In this document: positions 11,918-21,592 of the stretch, piece after piece | How positions within the stretch are numbered: position 1 is the stretch's first letter | Layout: each line of letters starts with the position of its first letter | Source: Aegilops tauschii subsp. strangulata | Taxonomy: Eukaryota; Streptophyta; Magnoliopsida; Poales; Poaceae | Length of the DNA stretch: 64,000 nt | Direction of reading: 5' to 3' | NCBI RefSeq assembly: GCF_002575655.3 | Contig: NC_053041.3 | Location: forward strand, 370,619,054 to 370,683,053 | Notes under the pieces: generated by a model | The model's database searches: none | What the model saw: the letters and a program-made list of their open reading frames with translations, nothing else | Told to the model about the DNA's origin: nothing | Position numbers and translations under genes: made by a program

Positions 11918-11987
11918 TTCCCTCTGATCCATATTACTAGACGCACACTTAATACAACTTTATAGTATTAATATGGATAGGAGGGAG
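11918..11987. mobile_element. short Stowaway MITE (70 bp)
   Basis: Inverted ends TTCCCTCTGATCCATATTA and TAATATGGATAGGAGGGAG are flanked by TA on both sides (11916-11917 and 11988-11989). The CTCCCTC-type terminus and TA duplication mark Stowaway (Tc1/mariner-derived) elements. It has no coding capacity. Confidence 0.85.
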
Positions 11988-12441
11988 TAATAAATTCGAT
12001 CAAGTGTTCTATGTACATACAAATTTTCGTGAAGAAACTCATTTGTGATGCTCCGGAAAGAAAGATGTTTTGAAAATGTCATTTTAAAATCATTTTTGGG
12101 GGACTGGTTGTTTTGTCCATATCACCACAGATGTCATTTCTTCTCAGAAATGTGCATGTGGATAGAGCACACGACCATCTTTGGTATAAAAAGATTCAGA
12201 AAAAATTATTTTGTTTTACTTTTTGGGGGATTTCACCGCTCACCTCGTATGCATATGAGCTACGGTGTGAACATGCACTTTCGGATGGGCCGAACCTTCA
12301 CACTGAGCTTATCCAAAAAATCAAGTCACCACTTGATCTATCACCCAGTATTGGACCTCCCGTAGTGAGAGTGTCATAAGAGTATCATGGACTGCCATCT
12401 AAGCAAAAAATATGCCATGTCACTACAATCGTTTTCTTCAT

Positions 12442-13212
12442 CTACATCAGCAACATTTTCTTTAGCAATTGATACAATTGCTCTTTCATATTCTTCTGTA
12501 GTGGCGGGGTCGGCTTCTTGAAGAATACTGACCGACGGAGATGCAGGGGAGAACTAGGACCTGCAAATCCTTTGCAATGGAGATTGAGGCTTATCTGATT
12601 CAAGGTGAATAGGCACAATGTCAAAGGGCGGTTCCGAAGATTTCACATGAGGCGTGGTGTGGAGAGGAGAATTTGAATGTTCTTGAGCCTAATAGTCACC
12701 ATGAATTCTTGATTTTCGGGCATCTCTAATATCCACATGCTCGCTTTCTTTACCTGCAACTTCTTCAGTTTCTGTAGGGTGAGGCGATGATAACATAAGA
12801 GCAGTGTCATCAAAGGTGAAAATTTCTTCATCCATCTTTTCATAGGGGGAATCTTGGGGTTTTCTTCATATTTTGCCCCAAACGGCCGACACAAGCGGTG
12901 GCATTGAGGCCAACGGCGGAAAAAGGTTTGGCTCATTTATAGTGACATTGTCACTTTGCTTCTTCTTCGTTGGCTTCTCAACAGGTTCTGAAGCCTTCTA
13001 TTTTTAGCTTCACTCTCTGGAGCCTTACTTTTCTTCGACAAGGAAGCGTAGGGAAGTGTTGACTTCTTCAAAGGAGGCGGAGTGGAAAGCTTCGTAGATG
13101 AAGAACTTGCCTTCTCAGTAGCCGGGGCAAGGGGCACGTTCTTTCTGTTTGGAAACGTACTAGAAAACAAAATGCGCCTACTAATCATCCCATCGTCACT
13201 ATGAAGATGCAA
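12442..13212 (-). pseudogene. unrecognised degenerate coding stretch
   Basis: The minus strand shows coding-like sequence across several frames: a Ser/Pro/Lys-rich piece at 13212-12937 (ATEKASSSSTKLSTPPPLKK), then acidic Glu/Asp/Pro-rich pieces down to 12442, joined only through frameshifts and stops. The composition resembles the low-complexity, acidic segments seen in extra ORFs of some plant LTR retrotransposons. A minus-strand TATA box lies about 330 bp upstream. I cannot assign a family. It may be the internal part of a decayed minus-strand retrotransposon. Confidence 0.35.
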
Positions 13213-13537
13213 GTGCGATTGGATCTAGATTAGATTGCTTACCAATGTAAATGTGATAGAGAGGAGACTTTGTGAGGCGTGTTGATACATATTTCCACAA
13301 CTAGGTTATACCTCCCAGCAGTGAGAATTAGTCCATCAAAATTATCCGTAGATCAAGCTCATAATGTATAATGCCTCTGTAGAGAGCACCAGTCCAGCAG
13401 TTAGCTATGTCGGAGAACTAGGGTGGAGGTCGAGCAGCCTTTCGACAGAGGAACAGTTTCCAAGAAGAGAACGAGGAAGAGAGAGGGGGGTAAACCTTAC
13501 GCAATCATGTGTTTCTAGGGAGCACCCTGGCCTCTCC

Positions 13538-13545
13538 TTTATATA
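13538..13545 (-). promoter_or_regulatory. candidate TATA box on the minus strand
   Basis: TATATAAA on the minus strand is followed by GGAGAGGCCAGGGTGCTCCC, a layout like the promoter of a copia-type LTR. It points toward the degenerate coding stretch at 12442-13212. No LTR boundaries were found. Confidence 0.35.
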
Positions 13546-13898
13546 GGTGGCTAGGGGGTGCATGGTTTTACCATCCTAGGGTCGACGGAACAATGGGTGG
13601 TATTATGCATGTATCTATTATGGCTCGACCCTCATAATACACATATAACAAGGATTACATATCTGAAGCAAAGTTTGTGTTTCTATACTATTAAGTATCA
13701 GAAATACTAGTGGTGAATCTGGACCCTTTGAAAATGTCTTTAGCCCTGCTTCAGTTCCCATCATTTCCATTACTCACTTGTTCTTATGGGGCATCTTTTC
13801 TGGCTATCCCTCAAGGGATAAGGATAACCAGATGGCCCGAGGTAACATAATTTAGTGAATATTCATTCAAAAACTTAGTTGCCATTAGCCGCGAAAAA

Positions 13899-14222
13899 AT
13901 GGCGGGCGAGGGAAGCCCCGACCTAATGGGCGGCTTCTTCTTCCTCGTCATCGACTCCGTCTGTGGTGTTCTCCTTCCTCCGTTTCTCGCGGCGGTTAAG
14001 ATTTTGGCTTGCGGTTCCTGGCCGATGTGTTGGAACCGGTTCCTAGACCGCGTACGTTGGGTGGGCACACATGTGATACTCACCTACGATGGCGGTGGCG
14101 TATGCACACAATACTCCTTCAAGGACGACAGTACAAAAGAAGAAAGAGTGCATGACGGAGGACCGGACGACGTTGAAGACGATATCCCATTGACACAAGG
14201 ACCTAGAAGGGCTTCAATGTAA
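13899..14222 (+). CDS. hypothetical 107-residue reading frame, doubtful
   Basis: It starts at ATG in a CGCGAAAAAATGGCGG context and ends at TAA (14220-14222). The N-terminal 45 residues are hydrophobic (GGFFFLVIDSVCGVLLPPFL), and the C-terminus is acidic and basic-mixed. There is no known domain, and no intron or polyadenylation evidence. It sits directly left of a Harbinger-like element. It may be a gene fragment or chance. Confidence 0.2.
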   Translation: MAGEGSPDLMGGFFFLVIDSVCGVLLPPFLAAVKILACGSWPMCWNRFLDRVRWVGTHVILTYDGGGVCTQYSFKDDSTKEERVHDGGPDDVEDDIPLTQGPRRASM

Positions 14223-14327
14223 TTTTATGTCTTACGCTGTGGTTTGTGCAAATGTTTGGGGCAGCTGTGCTGGATGTTTCCAAATGTAATTTGAGGATTA
14301 TGGTTCTTTGAATGATGCGTGCGGTGA

Positions 14328-14563
14328 GGGCTACTCCAATGCAGGATCCCAAATCGTTTTGGTATGTCAGTTCAGGGGTAAACGGGCAAACGAGATGGCC
14401 CAACGCGCGACCCCATCCGTAAAATAGATCTGTTTATGGTCCGGCTCGCCCCATCCTGGGCGCAAAATCGGTCCGGCTTTGCGTCTGAAACGGACATAAG
14501 CGGATGTTTTCTGCACCCTCCGCGTCCGCGCTGGTCCGAGGCTGACCCACGTATCACCCACCT

Positions 14564-14607
<44 letters not shown>

Positions 14608-15213
14608 TCACCAACCCAACCACGATGCTGCAATCAATGGCGCTGCCTGGCCTCTCCCTGCTCGTGCACCTCGCAGGAGCAGCAGCAGCTGTAGTCCCCG
14701 CCGGCACTCGTCCCTGGGGCCCTGGTGAGCGAGCAGACGAGCTGGCTACGTCGAGCGCGGGCAGACGTAAGCGTGCATGGGCGAGCGAGTGGGCGCGGCA
14801 GGCCGCGGCGGGGAAGGCGCAGGAAGGCGAGGCACGGCGGGGCGGGAGGGGTGAGGGGGGCGAGCGAGGCACGCACCGGCGGTGCGAGTTCGCGTCTAGG
14901 CGGGAGGGCGCAAGCCGGCACGCGCGGCTGGTGCACGGCGGGCGGGAGTAGGCGAGGCGGGGCGCGAGCGCGGCAGGCCGGCACGTGCTGCCGCTGTGAG
15001 ATGCAGCTGGTGCCGCTGCATGGGTCACGCCAGGGCACCCAGGGCGCGGGCAGCGATGGCACAAGTGCCGGTGGACAAGTTGAGATGGAGCGGCCAGTTG
15101 GATGCATAGAACGGCGGACGTCTAAAACCAGATAAGGTTGTTCGTTTTTCTGCATCAAACGGACAAGCTTGATAAAATCCGAATAAAACGGACGTCTGTT
15201 TAAAGAGTTGCCC
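14328..15213. mobile_element. PIF/Harbinger-like non-autonomous DNA transposon (886 bp)
   Basis: The ends are short inverted repeats (GGGCTACTCC at the left; GAGTTGCCC at the right, reading GGGCAACTC inverted). The adjacent trinucleotides TGA and TCG would be a mutated 3-bp duplication. The subterminal sequence (GGTTCAGGGG-like, then CGGACATAAGCGGATG) resembles GC-rich Harbinger derivatives common in wheat. It has no transposase. Class and boundaries are moderately uncertain. Confidence 0.45.
14569..14604 (+). repeat. (CT)18 microsatellite
   Basis: A perfect 36-bp CT repeat inside the Harbinger-like element. Confidence 0.97.
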
Positions 15214-15818
15214 TCGAAGAGAGAGAGTCGTGTGGGGGGTGATGTCGGGTGGGAGGACGTCCACGTCGATGGCTCCGCCTGAATCGCCGGTCATCTGCTC
15301 TTGTGTTAGCCCTAGGCTATCTATCCCTTTCCCAGGACGTCTTCATTAAACAACGAACGATTACTGGTAATCAACGTTGCAATCATAGCATAAAGAAACA
15401 AAGCACGTTGGGTCCGAGTTTCTTCCAACAAACTCATCTTTCCCGTTACGATTTATCACGATATAAGCACGCGGAATCTTCATGTTTCGCAGCTCACGGC
15501 GAGATGACACGAGATGGAGGTGCCTTCACATCAACTCGATCGTTGTCTTGATTTCTCTTTCTCTCTCTGGGTAGCACGGGCAGCGATTTTCTGAAATATG
15601 AATAATGGTTTTAGTGTTGGGAATATGTTGCTGGCTGAAAGGGACTGATGGATGGACGCGTCTTTCTCTCGCTTGGACCTTTTCTCGTGGATTCCTACCC
15701 TTCCCATCGTGAACATGCAAAATCTGGTCTAGGTATTTCTTTATCTTTGCTTATTTAATCTTTACATTTTGACTGCTGAAAAAATTTAGGAGAAAAACTC
15801 GCCGACGACTACGGCAAT
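15214..15818. other. no recognised feature
   Basis: Mixed-composition DNA with a CT-rich run near 15541-15570. No frame with a known motif, no terminal repeats and no RNA gene were seen. Confidence 0.6.
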
Positions 15819-15888
15819 AGATACAGGAATACTTTTGGCATATGGATATAGTGGAGATTGTAAAAATTAGAACATCTCTGCGGAACAG

Positions 15889-16806
15889 GGGTCCGGCTCT
15901 CCTGCTGGGTTCCCTGCACCCAGTATTGTGCAGGTCCAAGCAATGTACGACACGTGTCCAGTTGGCCCCACATCTCAAAAACATATTTTTCTTTTTCGTT
16001 AACTCAAATTCCCTTATCTTTCTCTCCTCGCGTACTCTTTAAGGCTTGAGCAGCCATTAGAGCTTCCTGAGAGGATTCTTGTGAGCTGCACACTATTATA
16101 CAGTAGGTTATAGCGTCCATCACGTGGTGAGATCATCGCCATGGCCGGCACCAAGGCATCAACTATATCGTCCATGCCGTCCACACAATTTACATGGACG
16201 AACCCAGGCAACGCCACCTCCATTATCTAGCATTTAGGCAGATCCCGAAGTCCATGGGGAAGTTCTGGACGTATAACCACGTTCGCCATGTTCTAGCGAC
16301 CTGGACCGGCGACGTCGGTGAAGATGATCTCCAATTACTTTGTCCAGCCCGGCCTTGTGCGCGTACACCTGGGCGAGGCCAGACAGCGCCGGTGGAGGTG
16401 TCCAGGCCGGAGAGGATCTTGGAGGGAAGCAAATCGTGACACCAGAGGCAGCCATGGGACTGCGCGGGGCGCGGGCGCGTACCTAGGCGAAGTGGGCGTG
16501 GGGGCGGCCAGTCTGTTGTTTACGTCCACAAGAATCACCAGCGAGGGCAACACCGGCCGCCTTGCTGCCGGTCATGGTCACAGCCCCACGTGATGGACAC
16601 TATGAACCGATTGCGTTCAGAGGAATCATCTCACGGAGCTCTAATGGCTGCTCAAAAGGAACGTCCGGAGAGAAGATAAGGGGATTTAAGTAATTGAGAA
16701 ATAAAAATAGTATGTTTTCGAGATGTGGGGCCACTATACACGTGTCGTACATTGATTGGACCTGCACAATACTGGGTGCAGGGAACCCAGCAGGAGAGCC
16801 GGACCC
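15889..16806. mobile_element. Mutator-like element (MULE, 918 bp) with long terminal inverted repeats
   Basis: Inverted repeats of about 187 bp (15889-16075 and 16620-16806) start GGGTCCGGCTCTCCTGCTGG at both ends. A perfect 9-bp target duplication GCGGAACAG flanks it (15880-15888 and 16807-16815). Nine-base duplications with long inverted repeats define Mutator-type elements. No transposase is present. The interior (about 16080-16600) is GC-rich and gene-like but unrecognised, so a Pack-MULE carrying a host gene fragment is possible. It splits the zf-RVT domain of the plus-strand LINE. Confidence 0.92.
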
Positions 16807-16815
16807 GCGGAACAG

Positions 16816-17229
16816 GGGACTTCTTGGCATGGTTCCCTGAGACTGAGAGGAATGGCCCTTTTACTGTAAAGAGCGCGTACAAACTAGTAACAGCTGAGCA
16901 TGACGAAATATTTGCGGGAGGTGCGTCGAGCTATTGTCCTGAGGGTGACCGCTCTATTTGGCGACGTATTTGGAATTCATCAGTGCCACAAAGAATGAAA
17001 ATTATGGCGTGAAAAATAGTATGCGGGGCATTGGCAACGAACCAGCGTAAAATCTACAGGCATCTACCAACGCACAACAGTTATCCGATGTGTGGCGTGG
17101 AGGTGGAGAGCTCGTTCCATGCTCTTGTTACATGCAGTCATGCTGCAACCATTTGGAATCTTATGTGCAAACTCCGTTGCCTGGCCGTGAGCTAATGGTT
17201 GATACAGGCCGGGAATGGTTACTTAATTT
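16816..17229 (+). pseudogene. LINE zf-RVT (reverse-transcriptase-associated zinc-binding) segment
   Basis: The frame reads DFLAWFPETERNGPFTVKSA, the signature that opens the zf-RVT domain of plant L1 ORF2. It continues through WRRIWNSSVPQRMKIMAW and a Cys/His cluster (CGVEVESSFHALVTCSHAA). A tryptophan codon in the middle is now TGA (about 17010-17012), and there are frame disruptions near 17190. The upstream codons of the same domain lie at 15827-15888 on the far side of the MULE. The downstream codons resume at 23997 beyond the second LINE. Confidence 0.85.
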
Positions 17230-17379
17230 TTTTGAACCGAAAACCCGTAGAGCAATCGTTCTACGTTATTATATAAATAAAAGGAGTTTATGTACAAGTG
17301 TAAGTAAAATAAAAAACAAAGGGAAGAGGGGACAACTATCCAATTCCTGCTCTAGCAAAACCTATCACGATAAATCAGG

Positions 17380-20300
17380 TGCAATCTAGATTTTGGTCAA
17401 TCCAACATGAGATAAGAGCTTCATATTTATCCTTGATTCTGTACTTGAGCAACAAAAGGTCCTTTCTCAGCATACACTTCCATGATTGAAGAGAGAAAGG
17501 CTTGGAGTTGAAAATCTTTCCATTTCTCTGCATCCAAATATTCCTGCAACCCATAATAATGATTTCCATGGCAATTGGGGTTGGTAAGGCTTGTGACAAT
17601 AGCATAATCTCATCATAAACAGAGATGCCCCTGTGTCTGTTACTCAGAATGGAGTCCCAACAGCTAGCTGCAAAATTACAGTCCCAGAACAGGTGCACTG
17701 TTGTTTCTTCAGTGCCTGAGCTGCATAGAGCACAATTATATGAAAGCAGATGAAAGGATTTTCTGTGAAGGAGATTTCTTGTATTTGCCCTGTCATGCAT
17801 AAGTAACCAGAAGAAGATCTTGTATCATGGCAGCACTTTTCCAAAAAAATTGAAAGAGAGGTGGAGCCAAATCTCCTTGGATCAGGATCTTGTACATCTT
17901 AATTGAAGAGTAATCATCTCCCCGGGGATATACCCATCTATCAATACTATCAGTCCTCTGAATGTTCTCTGTGCTATTCTGTAGCTCCAGAAATTGTTGA
18001 TATGCTTGTGTAGATAGTGGTGTGTGAAAGAAGTCCAGTGTGTTGGCATTCTGCTGCATAGAGCCAAGGCCCCTGTTATCTTCCCAAAACAATATATTGC
18101 TGCCTTGTCCAATTACTCCCTTTGTGTAGCTCTTATATTGAGGTAACAGTTTGACAATGCTTCTCCATCAGAAGGAACCCATTGATCTGGAGGTGATAGT
18201 CCCTTGGGGGTAGTAGGAATCCCAAATCAAATTTACCCAGGGTAGATCATGGTGATGGAGAAATCTATGCAGATGTTTCATGAGAAGGCTTTTGTTGTGA
18301 GTAGCAATGTCAAGAATTCCTAACCCACCTTGATCCTTTGGTAAACATACCTTGTCCTAGGAAATCAAAGTTGTACCTCTGCCTTCCATACCATATTTTC
18401 TCCAAAAGCAATGCCTTGGAAATTTGTTGATCTGCTCCACAATTCCAGCAGGTAACATAAGTGGACTCATAAAGAAGGTAGGCAGGCTTGTGAAGACAGA
18501 CTTAATCAATGTGAGTTTATCTCCATATGAAAGCATAGTTGAACAACTAGATAACCTTCTATAAATTCTTTTGATGACAGGTGCAAAATCTTCCATTCTA
18601 GGCTTGACCAGTGTGAGAGGGAGTCCCAAGTACTATGTGAAAGGGAAGGCACCAATGGAACATCCCAAAGAGGTGGCCAAGATTTCCATTCTGGCAGGGG
18701 AAGTATTGATTGGAACAATCACATACTTCTCATAATTGATCCTTAGCCCTGTATATAGAGAGAAGTGCAATAGAAGGTTCTTTAGCTGCTCCAATTGAAC
18801 TGACCATGCTATCATTATAAGGACAGTATCATCTGCATATTGTATAACTAGGAAATCAGGACAGGGGTGGTGCTCCAAAGGTCTTTGGACAAGGTTGTTT
18901 AGCATAGCTTCATTCATAATTGACTGTCGCAGGTCAGCTGCCAGAACAAAAAGCAAAGGAGACAAGGGATCACCTTGCCTAACTCCTCTTTTGCATAAGA
19001 ACTGTTTCCCTGGGACACCATTAAGAAGGACAGAGGAGTAACCAGAGGTGAAAATCATATCCATCCACATTAGCCATTTGGGTCCAAAACCTCTGGCAAT
19101 AAGAATTTGCTTGATTGTTTGATGCTCAATGAGATCAAAAGCTTTTTGAAAGTCCAATTTCAATACAATGATCTCCTTGTCTGAAGAATTACAGAGATTG
19201 ATGTACTCATAAGCTCAAGCCAAGCAGTCCTGGATAGATCTATTTTTGATAAAACCATACTGATTTTTATGGACCAGCTTGAGGATAACTTTTTGCAATC
19301 TGTTGGCCAGCAACTTGGTTATGATTTTAATAGAGCAGTTGAGCAATGAGATTGGCCTGAAGTCATTTGCTGTTGCTGGAGCATCAATCTTGGGAATGAG
19401 AGTGATAAAAGAGGAATTGATGCTTTGTAAGTTGATCTTGCCATGAAAAAAAAATCCTCAACGAGAACATAGAAGTCAGGTGCAATAATGTCCTAGCAGA
19501 ATTTCACAAAATCAGTGTTAAACCCATTAGGTCCAGGTGCTTTATCAGATGGAAGTTCCTTAATCACAACATCAATTTCTTCTTTGGAAAAAGGTTCTTC
19601 TAATCCAGTTAAGTTGGAGTATCTCTCAATCAAACCTTCCAAATTCAACATATTGAAAGTTCGAACAAAGGTACTAAGTCTCTCTTTGAAAGCTTTGGGA
19701 AGTATGTTTGCTTTAGAGTTATGATCTCTATGAACATTGCCAGAATCATCTTTAAACTATCAATATGATTATCTCTGTATTTGAGAGTGGCTTTTGCCTG
19801 GAAGTACTTTGAATTCGCTTCTCCAAATTTGACCCATCTTATGGTTGCTCTTTGCTGCCAATAGATATTTTGCAAGTTAAGCAACTGTAACAGGTGTTCC
19901 TTCAGAAAATCCCTACTATTCCATTCAACATCTGAAAGTGGCCTGAACTCTTCAATACTGTCCAATAGCAAAATCACAGCATTTGTATGTTCAATGGAGT
20001 TGGAAAGATGTGATATAGATCTGGCCCACTGCTTCAAACATTTTTTTAACCTCTTGAATTTGACAGTGATTCTCTTGGCACTATCTGTGATGGGAAGATC
20101 CTGCTCCAAATTTGTTGTAACAATGTCTTTGAAACATGGGATTTGCAACCAAAAGTTCTCAAATCTGAAGATTTTTTCTTTAGGAATATGAGTGCCAAAA
20201 CCATACATGGTGTATGATCTGAAACAGGTTTAGCTAGGGGGAGAACCATAGTGTTGGGGAAGTGTGTTGTTTGAGCCTCAGAAGTAAAAACCCAATCTAA

Positions 20301-20990
20301 TTTCTCCAGCAAAGGGGCCACCTGCATCTTACTCCAAGTGAATGATCTTACTTTTAGTGGGATTTCCACAAGAGCTAAGGAGCTGATAACCTCATTAAAC
20401 TTCAACATATCTGCAAAATTACCTCCCTCTCTGTTTCTGTTTTGAGGATATCTTATATAGTTAAAGTCCCCCATAATGATCCACTTTGTGTCATCAGGCA
20501 TTTGAATATCTTTAAACCACTCAAGAAATAAATGTCTCTCCTCCCCCTGGCAAGGACCATAGATGTTTGTTAAAATCCAAGAGTCACCTGAAAGTTTTGA
20601 TCTCAATCTGATGGAAAGTGAGTTGTTGTTTGAGAGAAAAGAGTTTCTCCCTCGAATAGAGTGTCATTCCAGGCAGTGGGCAAGCCCCTAGAAGCCCCTA
20701 CTGAAGGTAAATAATCAAACTTGTTTATTCTTCTTGAGCAAAAGTTTTTGATGTATATGTTATCAAAGTGTTCTCTCTTAGTTTATTGTAGACAAATAAT
20801 ATCTGCATTTGCTTCAGAAATTTTATTTCTCAAAGCAAGCCACTTCTTTGTGTCATTAATTCCTCTGATATTCCAGTTGAGAATATTCCAGTCTCTATTC
20901 ATGGGATGCATAAAACATAAACTGGAGTTGCAGCTGCAGCTGCATTTGCAGGGAAAGAGGACATATCAAGTTTCCCATCTTAACTGAGAG
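17380..20990 (-). pseudogene. LINE ORF2: endonuclease, reverse transcriptase, zf-RVT (broken)
   Basis: On the minus strand, an APE-type endonuclease spans about 20960-20220 (NILNWNIRGIN, ADIICLQ, GDFNYIRYP, SDHTPC). Reverse transcriptase spans about 19240-18360 ([28 protein letters not shown], and a YADD box at 18839-18828). The zf-RVT region spans about 18110-17380 (NCALCSSGTEETTVHLFWDC). Frameshifts or stops occur near 20605, 20215, 19490, 19215, 18630, 18355 and 17800. In active LINEs this protein nicks the target DNA and copies the RNA into it. This copy cannot do so. Confidence 0.9.
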
Positions 20991-21196
20991 AGATCATAAA
21001 GTTGAGAAATTTCAGGATGATCATGGCACATGCAAAGATATCCACAGGACATACATGAAATGATCAACACAATCCACAGGTCATAAAGAGTCACCATCAA
21101 AGTGCTGAGAAACAGAATTACAGCTGAGCAGTCTGGTAACAAGACAGAGTTCATGCAAAAGTACATAGTTCTGACAGAAACACACTGAAGGTACTA

Positions 21197-21541
21197 CTCC
21201 CTCCTTACCGGTTTATAGGGCTCATCTCAAAAAGTTTGTTTTTCCATTCCATAAGTCTCAATTCTACTACTTACCATCACATGTTCAGATTTCAAGGTGT
21301 ATTAAATCACTGCATGCAAGGATGAAGAAAAAACTCACTAATGCATGTAGAAAGTTCTTGGTCATTAAGTGGTCATGCATGCATGTGGTGTAATTAATGC
21401 ATCGGTTTACACAATTTTTTGAGAAAAACGAGGGTACTAATTAAGTACTTTTGCAAACTACGAAATTAATTCCACCATTCATCATCTACCTTGGTTGAAG
21501 ATATTTTCAAATTAAGCCCTATAAACCGGAAAGGAGGGAGT
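21197..21541. mobile_element. Stowaway MITE (345 bp) inside the LINE
   Basis: The ends CTCCCTCCTTACCGGTTTAT and ATAAACCGGAAAGGAGGGAG are inverted repeats flanked by TA (21195-21196 and 21542-21543). It lies between LINE ORF1 and ORF2. It has no coding capacity. Confidence 0.93.
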
Positions 21542-21592
21542 AGAAACTAGATGACAGCAATCTAGTTCTTGGGCCCAGTCTCCTTCCTGGGG

